From Verrucomicrobiaceae bacterium (lineage in GTDB: Bacteria; Verrucomicrobiota; Verrucomicrobiia; Verrucomicrobiales; Verrucomicrobiaceae): a stretch of 64,000 bases of DNA. The DNA lies in the NCBI GenBank assembly GCA_015075365.1, contig JABTUN010000004.1:372001-436000 (forward strand), read 5' to 3'. A model generated the notes under the pieces. The model was not told the DNA's origin and ran no database searches. It worked only from the letters and a program-made list of their open reading frames with translations. Below, one piece after another: positions 50,864 to 59,816 of the stretch (positions are counted from its first letter, which is position 1; each line of letters opens with the position of its first letter). The position numbers were made by a program, and so were the translations under genes.

Positions 50864-51433
50864 TCAGTGCCCATGCTCCTCGGCATTGATCTGGTTGGCG
50901 GCCAGAATCGCGGCGAGCGGGTCAGAAGCGTTGAGGATTTCATCCGGCAGGGAAAAGAGGCGGCGAAAGGGACTCTGGCGTTTTCCCTCGTCATCCGCAG
51001 GCTCAACTCCGGGTGGGTTTGTGAGGTGCTCGTGCCAGCGGGCGACATCGCTGTGGAGCTTGGAGTAGCGGCGGTGCCAGTTGTCAGTCTCACGCTGGGC
51101 TTCGTCGAGCCAGGCAATGAGGTCGAGCCGGTCCACGGCGGCCAGACGTGCCTCGGCTTTTGCGAGTTCCTGCTCCACACCGGCAAGCACGGTGTGCCAG
51201 ACCACGAGATAAACGGGTGAGTTTGCTGGTGATCGACCTGCCTTGTTACAGGCATCACACCACAGCGTTTCTTGGATGATGCCGCTATGGACACTGCCAC
51301 CGCGCAGCACGGAACCGATCTGGTAAGAAGCGAGCACGCATTCAAAGTCCTTCGTCTGAAGAGAGGTGATCTCCGCTCCGCACGACGGACAGGCCAGCGG
51401 CTTCTTGAAGAGGATGGTGTCGAACATTCCCAT
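50864..51433 (-). CDS. Hypothetical protein with N-terminal zinc ribbon
   Basis: This 189-residue protein begins MGMFDTILFKKPLACPSCG. CPSC and CDAC (in LWCDACNK) make a likely zinc ribbon. A long helical part follows (about 75-145, with EQELAKAEARLAAVD). The C-terminal tail contains RRLFSLPDEIL. I do not recognise it. Two near starts are possible (51433 or 51427). It sits beside the right 331-bp repeat, in the accessory patch. Confidence 0.6.
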   Translation of the reverse strand: MGMFDTILFKKPLACPSCGAEITSLQTKDFECVLASYQIGSVLRGGSVHSGIIQETLWCDACNKAGRSPANSPVYLVVWHTVLAGVEQELAKAEARLAAVDRLDLIAWLDEAQRETDNWHRRYSKLHSDVARWHEHLTNPPGVEPADDEGKRQSPFRRLFSLPDEILNASDPLAAILAANQINAEEHGH

Positions 51434-51443
51434 AGCGACGGCT

Positions 51444-51566
51444 ATGCTCGTGTATCCGTGTGAAGCCTGCAAGAGCGTGCCACGCTTCATCGCTGTGCCC
51501 GGCATCAAGCTGGCCGATGATTTTGATGCGCCGCTCGAAGCCTTTGCCGATTATCGTCCAAGCTGA
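51444..51566 (+). pseudogene. Possible remnant of an antitoxin gene
   Basis: A 40-residue frame ends PGIKLADDFDAPLEAFADYRPS. That C-terminus closely matches the PDDFDAPLxxFxxY tail of short prevent-host-death or DUF2281-like antitoxins paired with PIN toxins. The N-terminal half is missing and no toxin gene follows, so I read it as a fragment. It could also be a small intact gene of unknown function. Confidence 0.4.
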
Positions 51567-51568
51567 CT

Positions 51569-51625
51569 GGCAGGAGAATGAAGGCAGAAGAATGGATTTT
51601 ATTCTCCTGCCTTCATTCTTCTGCC
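51569..51625. repeat. Near-perfect 25-base hairpin of GGCAGAAGAATGAA words
   Basis: The left arm (51569-51593) and right arm (51601-51625) differ by about two bases when inverted, with a 7-base loop. Each arm holds two near-copies of a word like GGCAGAAGAATGAA. It lies downstream of the hydrolase gene and of the antitoxin remnant. No T-tract follows, so it is not a standard terminator, though it could stop transcription from both sides. Confidence 0.75.
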
Positions 51626-51642
51626 AATAAAGCCTTCTGAAC

Positions 51643-52539
51643 TCAGAAGCCCATCCCCAAGCTCCCCAGCCACTCCACGAGCACCTTGGGCCATTGCGCG
51701 CCGGGGAAGCTGTTTTTGACGCGTTGCGGGATGAGGTTGCCGACGCCGTGGCCGCCTTCTTCGTGGAGATCGAGGCGGGCGGGGACGCCGAGCTTTTTCA
51801 GGTCGGCGATGATGTTGGTGGCGATCTCGACGGGCTTGTCGGTGGTGGCGTGGACGAGAAACACGGGCGGTGAGTTCAGCTTGAAGACAAACGGGTTCTG
51901 CGGCTTGCGCCAATGCCACGTGCCGAGGCCCACGGCGAAGTCAGGACGGCTGCTGAGGCGATCGATGGGATCGGCGGCCTGCGGATCGCCGAGATCGAAG
52001 TTCGCGGCGAGATTCATCGCGAGGTTCGCGCCGGCGGAATAGCCAGCGACACCGATTTTCGCCGGATCGATGCCCCATTCGGCGGCGCGATGCCGCACGA
52101 GGCGCATGGCGCGTTTTGCATCGAGCAAGGTGAGCGCCTGGATGCCTTCGTTCGGCAGAATGTGCGGCGGACGCGTGCGGTATTTGAGGCCAATGACAGC
52201 CACGCCCATCGGATTAAAAACCTGCGCGGCATACACGACGTGCGTCTTCCACGCGTGCCCGCCATAGCCGCCACCGGCACACACGACGATGGCCATGCCG
52301 TTGCGATGCTCCTTCGGCGGCAGATACGGCGTGATCGTGGGCACCGAGACGCTCTGGATGGTCTGGTTGTCCTTGATGACCTCTGGCGCGGCATTCTCCA
52401 AGAACTGCGGCGGCTTGTCCGGCCACAACAAAATCGGCTCTGGCGTGCCGGGACCGAGTTGCTGCATCAACTCACGCTCGCTGGGCGTGAGCTCGGCGAA
52501 GGCGCTGGTGGCGAGGAGAAGGTAGAGAAGCCGTCTCAC
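51643..52539 (-). CDS. Secreted alpha/beta hydrolase (BD-FAE/xylan esterase-like)
   Basis: This 298-residue exported protein has a signal peptide (about 1-15). An oxyanion-hole motif AGGGYGGHAW, nucleophile elbow GYSAGAN near residue 167 and catalytic histidine in EEGGHGVG complete the hydrolase. PYLPPKEHRNG and VIGLKYRTRPP are typical of the BD-FAE group of esterases that act on plant or algal polysaccharides. Its start overlaps the stop of the cytochrome/WD40 gene by four bases (ATGA), so the two are probably co-expressed. Confidence 0.86.
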   Translation of the reverse strand: MRRLLYLLLATSAFAELTPSERELMQQLGPGTPEPILLWPDKPPQFLENAAPEVIKDNQTIQSVSVPTITPYLPPKEHRNGMAIVVCAGGGYGGHAWKTHVVYAAQVFNPMGVAVIGLKYRTRPPHILPNEGIQALTLLDAKRAMRLVRHRAAEWGIDPAKIGVAGYSAGANLAMNLAANFDLGDPQAADPIDRLSSRPDFAVGLGTWHWRKPQNPFVFKLNSPPVFLVHATTDKPVEIATNIIADLKKLGVPARLDLHEEGGHGVGNLIPQRVKNSFPGAQWPKVLVEWLGSLGMGF

Positions 52540-54953
52540 GGCTTGAACTCTGCCACGACTTTCGCCGTTGCAACATCCCAGGCGCGCAGGACGCCGTCCT
52601 GGTCGCCTCCAAGGATGAGGTCGCCAGTTTGAGTGGTGGCGAGGGATTGGAGGAAGCCGGTGGCGCCGGGGAGTTGTTTCACTTCGCCGCCGTCGCTGGT
52701 GATGAGGCGGAGCTTGGCATCGCCGGCGCTGGTGGCGATTTGATCGGCGGCACCGAGGTAGCGGATGCCGGTGACCTCCTTGTCCCAGCCATCGACGCTC
52801 TTGCGGCGGTCGCCGGTGGTCCAGTCCCAGACTTTGACGACGTTGTCCGCGCCGCTGCTGGCGAGCAGACGGCCATCGGCACGCCAGGTGAGACCGAGCA
52901 CATGATGCGTGTGGCCTTCAAAGACCTTCACCACCTTGCCGCTGCTAAGATCGGTGATGCGCACGGCCTTGTCGGCCCCGCCGGAGGCGAGGAGTTTGCC
53001 ATCAGGCGAGAAGTCGAGCGCGAAGACGCTGTCGAGATGGCGCTCGGCGAGATTTTTCACGAGTTTGCCGGCGGTGATGTCCCAGAGGGTGATGTCGCCG
53101 CTACGCGAGGGTTCGCCGCTGCCGATAGCAAGCGTTTTGCCATCGGGCGAGAAGGCAAGACTGTTCGCGCGGTCGGTGATGGGTGACTTGCCATCACCGG
53201 TGCCCAGCACGCGCTCCAAAACCCAAGCGATGCTGGTGCTGCCGGGCGAGATGGGTTTTCCAGTGACCGTGCTCCATGCGAGCGGCGCGCCGGAATCGAA
53301 CGTGGCGATCAATTCGAGGCCGTTCGGGCTGAATTGCAGCGCCTTCGCCTTCTTCATGCCGCTGGCGAGCGCTTTCGCGGCGAGATCGCGATCCGCAGCC
53401 GCTTTCTCGGATTCCTTTTTCACGACCTCCAAGCGCGCCTTGGCATCCACCACGGTCTGTTTGGCCTTTTTCTCGTTTTCGGTGACGAGTTTGATTTCAT
53501 TCGCGGTGTCGGTGATCGCGGCCTCGCCGCGTGTCACGGCCTCCTGGGCCAGTTTGAGGTCGGTGGCGGCTTTTTCGGCCTTCTCCTTCGCCTCGGTCTG
53601 CTTTTTGAGCATCGCATCATCCACCTTCATTTTGGGCGCGGCGGCGATCTGATCGGCGATGGCCTTCAAAGCGGCATCCGCGGCGGCCTTGGCATCCGCC
53701 TTCGGCTTCACGATTTTCTTCTTCTCTTCGAGGCCCGCTTTGGCGAGTTCGAGGAGTTCAGGCCCCGTCTTCGGATCTGCCGCGGCGATGGCCGCCTCGG
53801 CTTTTTTGAGAACCTCCTGAATTTGGGCAAGGTCCGCAGCAGCCTTGGTGGCAACGGCTTGGGCTTCCGCCTGCTTTTTGGCAAGGGCTTCATCCGGCTT
53901 GCCTGCAGACGCCTGCGCCACTTGAGCGTCAATTTCCTTCGCAGCCTTGTCGGCGGCAGCTTGGGCGTCCTGCTTGGTCTTCAAATCCTTCTTTTTGTCC
54001 TCCAGGCTCTTTTTCGCGAGTTCCGCGAGTTCGTTGGCCTTCTTCAAACGGTTCCCCTGCTCCGTGGCGTCGGTCTCCGCACGTTTGATAGCCTCGTTTT
54101 GAAACGTGACCTCCAAGGCGGCGCGTGTGGCCGCCAGCGTGCGTTGCGCGAGCGTCTGCTCGGCGAAGAGATCGGTCTTGATGTGCGCGACGAGTTTTCC
54201 GCCGGCGGTTTCGGTGATCTTGATTGTGTTGTCCGCCTCCTGCGTGGCGGTGAACTTGGGGTGCGTCGGCACCGGCGCGGCGGCGGGCCTCGCTTCGCGC
54301 TTCCACAGCTTCACCTCACGGAAGCTGCCCGTGGCAAGGCGCGCGCCGTCCGGGCTGAAGGCGAGCGATTGCACGAGATCGCGATGGGCGACCCCAGGCT
54401 GCTTGTAGAGACCGGACTTGAGCAGCGCGTCATCGGTGAGCTTCGTGGCGAGGCTGTGCGTGGGCAGATGATAAATGCTGATCTGGTTCGCACGCGCCGC
54501 GGCGATGAAATCCCCCTGCGCCGTGGCGGCGAGCGCGTAGATCGGCTGCACGCCGGCTGGAAGCGGCTCCCATGCGATGATCTTGTCCCGCTTCGGCGAC
54601 GGACGCGCACCTTGATCGATCCAGTCCTTCAAGAGGGCAAGCTGCTGCGAGGTGAGATTCACCGCGCCGACCTTGTTGCCCTTCGGCGGCATTTCCGAAT
54701 CCCACGTGTGCGCCGCGGCCTGGTAGATGATGCTGTCGGCACCTTTGCCAGGGATCAGCCCTTTGTCCGACTCACCACCCTTCGCCATGAGTTCCGGCGT
54801 CTCCATGTTCAGACCGCCCTTGGTGGTGGTCTTGTTGTGGCAGGCGATGCAGTTGTCTTTGAGGAACGGATAAACCTGGGTGTCGTAGTCGATGGGCGCG
54901 GCACCGGAGGTCGCGGCGGCGGACGAGACGAGGAGGAGAAATGGACGGAACAT
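52536..54953 (-). CDS. Cytochrome c (PSCyt1-type) / coiled-coil / WD40 protein
   Basis: This 805-residue exported protein has a signal peptide (about 1-18). A planctomycete-type cytochrome c domain carries the haem motif C35-I-A-C38-H39 and contains LKDWIDQGA. The first part of a WD40 propeller (about 130-240) is followed by a long alanine/lysine/glutamate coiled-coil (about 265-545), then more WD40 blades (about 550-800). The propeller is thus interrupted by a large helical insertion. Such proteins are abundant in PVC bacteria and presumed periplasmic; the role is unknown. Translation of the downstream esterase is coupled to it. Confidence 0.85.
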   Translation of the reverse strand: MFRPFLLLVSSAAATSGAAPIDYDTQVYPFLKDNCIACHNKTTTKGGLNMETPELMAKGGESDKGLIPGKGADSIIYQAAAHTWDSEMPPKGNKVGAVNLTSQQLALLKDWIDQGARPSPKRDKIIAWEPLPAGVQPIYALAATAQGDFIAAARANQISIYHLPTHSLATKLTDDALLKSGLYKQPGVAHRDLVQSLAFSPDGARLATGSFREVKLWKREARPAAAPVPTHPKFTATQEADNTIKITETAGGKLVAHIKTDLFAEQTLAQRTLAATRAALEVTFQNEAIKRAETDATEQGNRLKKANELAELAKKSLEDKKKDLKTKQDAQAAADKAAKEIDAQVAQASAGKPDEALAKKQAEAQAVATKAAADLAQIQEVLKKAEAAIAAADPKTGPELLELAKAGLEEKKKIVKPKADAKAAADAALKAIADQIAAAPKMKVDDAMLKKQTEAKEKAEKAATDLKLAQEAVTRGEAAITDTANEIKLVTENEKKAKQTVVDAKARLEVVKKESEKAAADRDLAAKALASGMKKAKALQFSPNGLELIATFDSGAPLAWSTVTGKPISPGSTSIAWVLERVLGTGDGKSPITDRANSLAFSPDGKTLAIGSGEPSRSGDITLWDITAGKLVKNLAERHLDSVFALDFSPDGKLLASGGADKAVRITDLSSGKVVKVFEGHTHHVLGLTWRADGRLLASSGADNVVKVWDWTTGDRRKSVDGWDKEVTGIRYLGAADQIATSAGDAKLRLITSDGGEVKQLPGATGFLQSLATTQTGDLILGGDQDGVLRAWDVATAKVVAEFKP

Positions 54954-55057
54954 GGCGACACATACGCCGCAAAGCGGCGGAATTGCTCATTGCGGCGCGT
55001 GCATTCACCCCGATAATCGCGCCCCGAAATCCCACCCCACCCACACGCCGCACCGAA

Positions 55058-56992
55058 ATGAAAGCCCCCGCCTGGTCCATCGACGCATCCGCTGATCTCT
55101 ACGGCATCCGCGAATGGGGGCACGGCTATTTCGACATCTCGAAGGCTGGGGAGGTGGTGGTGAACCTCAAGGACAAGTCCAAATCGAAACCTGTGTCCCT
55201 GGCGGGCATCGTGCGTGATCTGCGCGAGCGCGGCACGCAACTCCCGCTGCTCGTGCGCTTCGGCGACCTCCTGCGCGGCCGCATCGACGAGCTGAACGAC
55301 GGCTTTGCCTCCGCCATCGCCGAGGGAAAGTACCAGGGCGTGTATCGCGGCGTGTATCCGATTAAAGTAAACCAGCAGCAGGAGGTCATCGAGGAGATCA
55401 CCCGCTACGGCCGCAAGTACCACTACGGCCTTGAGGCAGGCAGCAAGCCGGAGCTCATCGCCGCGCTCGCCTACATGCACGACCCGCAGGCCTACATCGT
55501 GTGCAATGGCTACAAGGACGAGGAGTTCATCGATCTGGCGCTGTATGCGCAGAAGATGGGCCTACAGGTCATCCTCGTGCTGGAGATGCCCACCGAGCTA
55601 GAACTCATCCTCCAGCGCTCGAAGAAGATGGGCGTGCGGCCCACGCTTGGCGTGCGCTTCCGCCTCAGCGCCGAAAGCGCCGGCCACTGGAGCGGCAGCG
55701 GTGGTGACTCCAGCGTGTTCGGTTTGAACATCTCCCAGCTCATGCACGTCGTGGACAGCCTGCGTGATCAGGGCATGCTCGACTGCCTGCGCATGCTGCA
55801 TTACCACCAGGGCTCACAGATTCCGAACATCCGCGCCATCCGCCAGGCGGTGACGGAGGCCACTCGTGTGTATTGTGGCCTCGTTCAAGAAGGCGCCCGC
55901 ATGGGCATCCTCGACCTCGGCGGCGGTCTCGCCATCAGCTACGACGGTCAAAAAGGCGCCAGCGCCGCGAGCAGCAACTACGGCACGAAAGAATACTGCG
56001 CCGACGTCATCGAGGCGATCACGGAAGTCACCGCCGAGGCCGGCGTGCCGCATCCCGACATTATCACCGAGTCCGGCCGCGCCATCGTGGCCTACTACAG
56101 CGTGCTGGTGATCAACATCCTCGACATCAACCGCTTCGAGTCCCGCTCCGACATCAGCGAGATCGAGATCGACAAGGACTCCCCTGCCCTGTTGCGGAAC
56201 CTGCACGAGCTCCGGGCCGAGAGCACTCGCAACGCCTCCAAGACCAGTCGCGACCGCCTTCAAGAAATCTACAACGACGCCGTCTATTACCGCGACAAGC
56301 TCCGCAGCGAGTTCAACTATGGGAAGGTAAACCTGCGCGAACGCGCCCATGGCGAGGAACTCTACTGGGACATCATGAAGTGGGTCTCCGACATGCGGGA
56401 GAAGTGCGAGCACGACGGCTCCCAGATGGAGCGCCTCGACACCATCCTCACCGACTACTACTACGGAAACTTCAGCGTCTTCCAAAGTCTGCCGGACCTC
56501 TGGGCCATCGACCAGATCTTCCCCGTGATGCCGATCCACCGCCTCAAGGAGAAGCCCACCCGCAATGCCGTGCTCTCCGACATCACCTGCGACAGCGATG
56601 GCAAGATCGACAAATTCGCCCTCGCCGACGGCATCAGCCGCAGCCTGCCGCTGCACGACCCCGAGATCGAAAAAGGCCACGAGTACATGCTCGGCATCTT
56701 CCTTGTAGGCGCCTACCAGGAGACCCTTGGCGACCTGCACAACCTGCTCGGCGACACCAACGTCGTCTCCGTCCACGTCGAGGGCGGCAAGGTCAAATAC
56801 AGCGAACTGGAGGGCGACAGCGTCTCCGAGGTGCTCAGCTACGTCGAATACGAGCCGAAGGACATGGTCACCCGCTTCCGCAACCTTGCCGAGAACGCCG
56901 TGCTCACCAAGCGCATCACCGCGACGGAGCGGCGCGAGATCATGGATGTGTTTGAGGCAGGGCTGCGCGGGTACACTTACTTTGAGAGCTGA
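55058..56992 (+). CDS. speA: Biosynthetic arginine decarboxylase
   Basis: SpeA converts arginine to agmatine, the first step of putrescine and spermidine synthesis, with PLP. This 644-residue protein is near the E. coli length (658). The PLP lysine is K103 in YRGVYPIKVNQQ. GLEAGSKPEL and the DLGGGLAISYDG segment bind cofactor phosphate. TEYAGRAL is replaced here by ITESGRAIVAYY, which is normal for the family. The CDSDGKID block holds the active-site cysteine and aspartate. I use the ATG at 55058; the upstream frame is unlikely. Confidence 0.95.
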   Translation: MKAPAWSIDASADLYGIREWGHGYFDISKAGEVVVNLKDKSKSKPVSLAGIVRDLRERGTQLPLLVRFGDLLRGRIDELNDGFASAIAEGKYQGVYRGVYPIKVNQQQEVIEEITRYGRKYHYGLEAGSKPELIAALAYMHDPQAYIVCNGYKDEEFIDLALYAQKMGLQVILVLEMPTELELILQRSKKMGVRPTLGVRFRLSAESAGHWSGSGGDSSVFGLNISQLMHVVDSLRDQGMLDCLRMLHYHQGSQIPNIRAIRQAVTEATRVYCGLVQEGARMGILDLGGGLAISYDGQKGASAASSNYGTKEYCADVIEAITEVTAEAGVPHPDIITESGRAIVAYYSVLVINILDINRFESRSDISEIEIDKDSPALLRNLHELRAESTRNASKTSRDRLQEIYNDAVYYRDKLRSEFNYGKVNLRERAHGEELYWDIMKWVSDMREKCEHDGSQMERLDTILTDYYYGNFSVFQSLPDLWAIDQIFPVMPIHRLKEKPTRNAVLSDITCDSDGKIDKFALADGISRSLPLHDPEIEKGHEYMLGIFLVGAYQETLGDLHNLLGDTNVVSVHVEGGKVKYSELEGDSVSEVLSYVEYEPKDMVTRFRNLAENAVLTKRITATERREIMDVFEAGLRGYTYFES

Positions 56993-57002
56993 GCGCTTGA
57001 GG

Positions 57003-57073
57003 CGTGAGAAGTAAAAGTGAGATGTCAGAGGTGCTGCGTCGCACTTCTAACTTCTCACGTCTGACTTCTGACC
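57003..57073. repeat. Imperfect hairpin of GTGAGAAGT words after speA
   Basis: The left arm (57003-57034) and right arm (57041-57073) are imperfect reverse complements made of the words GTGAGAAGT, GAAGTCAGA and variants. The same words form the hairpin after nuoC (26431-26509). It lies between the convergent speA and aat genes. Confidence 0.6.
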
Positions 57074-57082
57074 TGCTCCAGC

Positions 57083-57691
57083 TCACCGAAACACCAGCAC
57101 GGACTTCGCCGGGCCGTCGGTGAAGTTCGCGGGCATCTGGATGGCGCGGTGGAGCAGCTTCAAATACTGCGCGCAGGGAATCTCGTGACCGCCGAACATG
57201 GCGAGGTGCGGCGTGGTCCACTGCGTGTCGTGCAGGATGAAGCCGCGCTCGTGGAGGCGCTGCTGCAGGCAGGTGAGCGCCACTTTCGAAGCCTGGGTCT
57301 CGCGACTGAACATCGATTCGCCGAAAAACGCCGCGCCGATGCTCACACCGTAAACGCCGCCGACGAGCCGGCCGTCGCGCCACACCTCCGCGCTGTGGGC
57401 GTGGCCGATGCGGTGCAGTTCCTCGTAGGTGTCGAGGATCGTTTCGTTGATCCAGGTCGATTCGCGGTCCGCGCAGCCGCGCACGACATCGCCAAAGGCC
57501 GTGTTCCAGCGCACCTCGAAGGGGTGGTTCTTGAAATACCGCGCAAACCGGGCTGGCAGATGAAAATCGGAGATGGGCAGGATGCCACGCATCTTCGGCC
57601 GGAACCACGACACCGAGCCATCGTCGTCCCCCATCGGGAACACGCCTTCGCAGTAGGCGTTGAGGAGGTCGAGGGGTTCAATTTGCGGCAT
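57083..57691 (-). CDS. aat: Leucyl/phenylalanyl-tRNA-protein transferase
   Basis: Aat adds Leu or Phe to the N-terminal Arg or Lys of proteins, marking them for ClpS/ClpAP in the N-end rule. This 202-residue protein shows LLNAYCEGVFPMGDDDGSVSWF at the start and GGVYGVSIGAAFFGESMFSR in the middle (the conserved GGLYGxxxGxxFxGESMFS motif). HDTQWTTPHLAMFGGHEI lies near the end. The length is slightly below the E. coli enzyme (234). The ATG at 57691 begins the conserved part. Confidence 0.95.
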   Translation of the reverse strand: MPQIEPLDLLNAYCEGVFPMGDDDGSVSWFRPKMRGILPISDFHLPARFARYFKNHPFEVRWNTAFGDVVRGCADRESTWINETILDTYEELHRIGHAHSAEVWRDGRLVGGVYGVSIGAAFFGESMFSRETQASKVALTCLQQRLHERGFILHDTQWTTPHLAMFGGHEIPCAQYLKLLHRAIQMPANFTDGPAKSVLVFR

Positions 57692-57696
57692 GAAGG

Positions 57697-57783
57697 AGTT
57701 TCAGGTTTCCAGTTTCAGGTTTCAAGTGACTTGCCACGGCGTGCAAGACGGAACTTGAAACTTGAAACGTGGAACTTGAAACT
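57697..57783. repeat. Hairpin of GTTTCAAGT words between divergent genes
   Basis: The left arm (57697-57727) and right arm (57753-57783) are built from iterated GTTTCA and TGAAAC words and are imperfectly complementary over 31 bases, with a loop of about 25. The element fills the promoter region between aat and pgsA, so it must coexist with two divergent promoters. A single similar arm occurs at 32031-32052 before the creatininase gene. Confidence 0.7.
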
Positions 57784-57791
57784 AGGCCCGG

Positions 57792-58364
57792 ATGAACCTC
57801 GCCCTCCAGATCACGATTTTGCGCATCCTGCTCATCCCGGTGTTCATCGGGCTGGTGATCTACTATGGGGAGAGCGTGCGCGAGGGCGCGGCGAACGAGT
57901 CGCTGCGGCATTGGGCGGCGGCGGTGTTTGGCATCGCGTCCGTCAGTGATGCCCTCGATGGCTGGATCGCGCGGCGTTTCAATCAAATCACCCGGCTCGG
58001 CACCCTGCTGGATCCGCTGGCGGACAAGCTCTTGATGCTCGCCGCCATCGTCACGCTCAGCTTCACCTCCTGGCCGCAGCATTTCCCGCTCTGGTTCCCG
58101 GTCATCGTCATTTTTCGCGACATGGCGTCCATCGGCGGGGCCTTCCTCGTGGATCATTTTGCCGGAAAGTGCGTCGTGAAGCCGCACTGGACCGGGAAAG
58201 TGGCCACTTTTTTCCAGATCACGGCCATTTCGTGGGTTTTGCTCGATTTGCGGTTCGTGGACCGCGTGTGGCCCACGGCACTGGCGACGCTCTTCACGGT
58301 CATTTCCGGCTTTCTCTACCTCGCCGATGGCGTGCGGCAGATCAAAGCCGCCGGGCATGATTGA
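57792..58364 (+). CDS. pgsA: CDP-diacylglycerol-glycerol-3-phosphate 3-phosphatidyltransferase
   Basis: PgsA makes phosphatidylglycerol phosphate from CDP-diacylglycerol in the inner membrane. This 190-residue protein has about four to five membrane spans. The CDP-alcohol motif SDALDGWIARRFNQITRLGTLLDPLADK has the required D-x2-DG-x2-AR-x8-G-x3-D-x3-D pattern. The length is that of the family. The ATG at 57792 follows the right arm of a hairpin by 8 bases. Confidence 0.93.
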   Translation: MNLALQITILRILLIPVFIGLVIYYGESVREGAANESLRHWAAAVFGIASVSDALDGWIARRFNQITRLGTLLDPLADKLLMLAAIVTLSFTSWPQHFPLWFPVIVIFRDMASIGGAFLVDHFAGKCVVKPHWTGKVATFFQITAISWVLLDLRFVDRVWPTALATLFTVISGFLYLADGVRQIKAAGHD

Positions 58365-58393
58365 CGGCGGGGGCGGGGCATGCTCTGTGAACC

Positions 58394-59770
58394 ATGCTCA
58401 AAACCGTTGCCATCGTCGGCCGTCCCAATGTCGGCAAATCCGCGCTCTTTAACCGTCTCGCGGGCAAAAACATCTCCATCGTCCACGACATGGCGGGGGT
58501 AACGCGTGACCGCATCACCGCCCAGTGTCGCAAAGGCCCCGCGTGGTTCGAAATCATGGACACCGGCGGCATCGGCGCCAACACGGATGACGTTTTGACC
58601 GACCAGGTGCAGACGGAGGCCTCCATCGCGCTCGATGTGGCGGACCTGCTGCTTTTTGTCGTGGATGTGATGGATGGTGTCACGCCGATCGATGCCACGC
58701 TCGCCCGCGAGCTGCGCCGCACCACGAAGCCTGTCATCCTCGTCTGCAACAAGGCGGACTCCCCGCAGCGGAAGCTGCACTCCTCCGAGTTCGCCCGTCT
58801 CGGCTTTGAAAACTACACCGAGGTCAGCGCCGCGCATGGCAAAGGCATCGACGAGCTCGTCGCGATGATTTCCGAGAAGTTGGACTTGAAGGAATCCACC
58901 GAAACCGAGGAAGCCATCGCCGGTCAGAACGCGAAACCCTTGAAGCTGGCCATCGTCGGCCGGCCCAACGCGGGCAAGTCCTCCCTCGTGAACGCCATTC
59001 TCGGCCAGGAGCGTGCCATCGTGAGCCCGGTGGCCGGCACCACGCGTGACGCGCTGGACATCGAGACAACCTACAACGGAAAGCGCTATCAATTGATCGA
59101 CACCGCCGGCATCCGCCGCCGGGCAAAGCTCGACACCTACGTCGAGATCTCCAGCGTGGACCGCAGCCTCCAGAGCATCAAACGGGCGGACCTCGTGCTG
59201 CTCGTGGTCGATTGCGCCGACGGCGCGAAGATGCAGGACCGCAAGATCGCCCAGATCATCCTGGAGGAGCGCAAGCCGTGCATCCTGGTCATGAACAAGT
59301 GGGACCTCTTCCACCCCAGCGGCAAGCAGAAGGACCGCTTCGAGCATTTGGAGGAGATCATGCGCCGCGAGTTCTTCTTCCTGCACTACGCGCCGATGAT
59401 CGCCATTTCCGCGAAGAACAAGGAGCACATCGGCAAGCTCTTCGTGCAGGTGGAGAAAGTTCGCCAGGGCGCGCAAAACCGCATCAGCACCGGCACGCTG
59501 AACCGATTGCTGCACAACGCCATCGAAAACACCCCAGGCGCCCTCGGCCGTAGCACACACAGCTTCAAGCTGCTCTACGCCACCCAGGTGAACGAGGCCG
59601 CGGAATTCGCCATTCCCATCCCGCACTTCGTCCTCTTCGCCAACCGCGCCTCCAAACTGACCGACAGCTACACCCGCTACCTCGAAAAGGTCATCCGCGA
59701 CGAATGGCCCGCCCCCGGCGTACCCTTCCGCATGAGCGTGCGCGGCAAGGGTCCGAAGAAGGAACGGTAG
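58394..59770 (+). CDS. der: Ribosome biogenesis GTPase Der
   Basis: This 458-residue protein has two GTPase domains in tandem and a C-terminal KH-like domain, the Der/EngA layout. G1 motifs are GRPNVGKS (residues 8-15) and GRPNAGKS near 192. Walker B-type motifs are DTGGI and DTAGI, and NKAD and NKWD are the G4 motifs. It assists 50S subunit assembly. It follows pgsA after 29 bases. Confidence 0.95.
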   Translation: MLKTVAIVGRPNVGKSALFNRLAGKNISIVHDMAGVTRDRITAQCRKGPAWFEIMDTGGIGANTDDVLTDQVQTEASIALDVADLLLFVVDVMDGVTPIDATLARELRRTTKPVILVCNKADSPQRKLHSSEFARLGFENYTEVSAAHGKGIDELVAMISEKLDLKESTETEEAIAGQNAKPLKLAIVGRPNAGKSSLVNAILGQERAIVSPVAGTTRDALDIETTYNGKRYQLIDTAGIRRRAKLDTYVEISSVDRSLQSIKRADLVLLVVDCADGAKMQDRKIAQIILEERKPCILVMNKWDLFHPSGKQKDRFEHLEEIMRREFFFLHYAPMIAISAKNKEHIGKLFVQVEKVRQGAQNRISTGTLNRLLHNAIENTPGALGRSTHSFKLLYATQVNEAAEFAIPIPHFVLFANRASKLTDSYTRYLEKVIRDEWPAPGVPFRMSVRGKGPKKER

Positions 59771-59816
59771 CCACATGGCGGCTTGCGCCCGGCCGCCTTG
59801 ACCATTATTCAACCTC

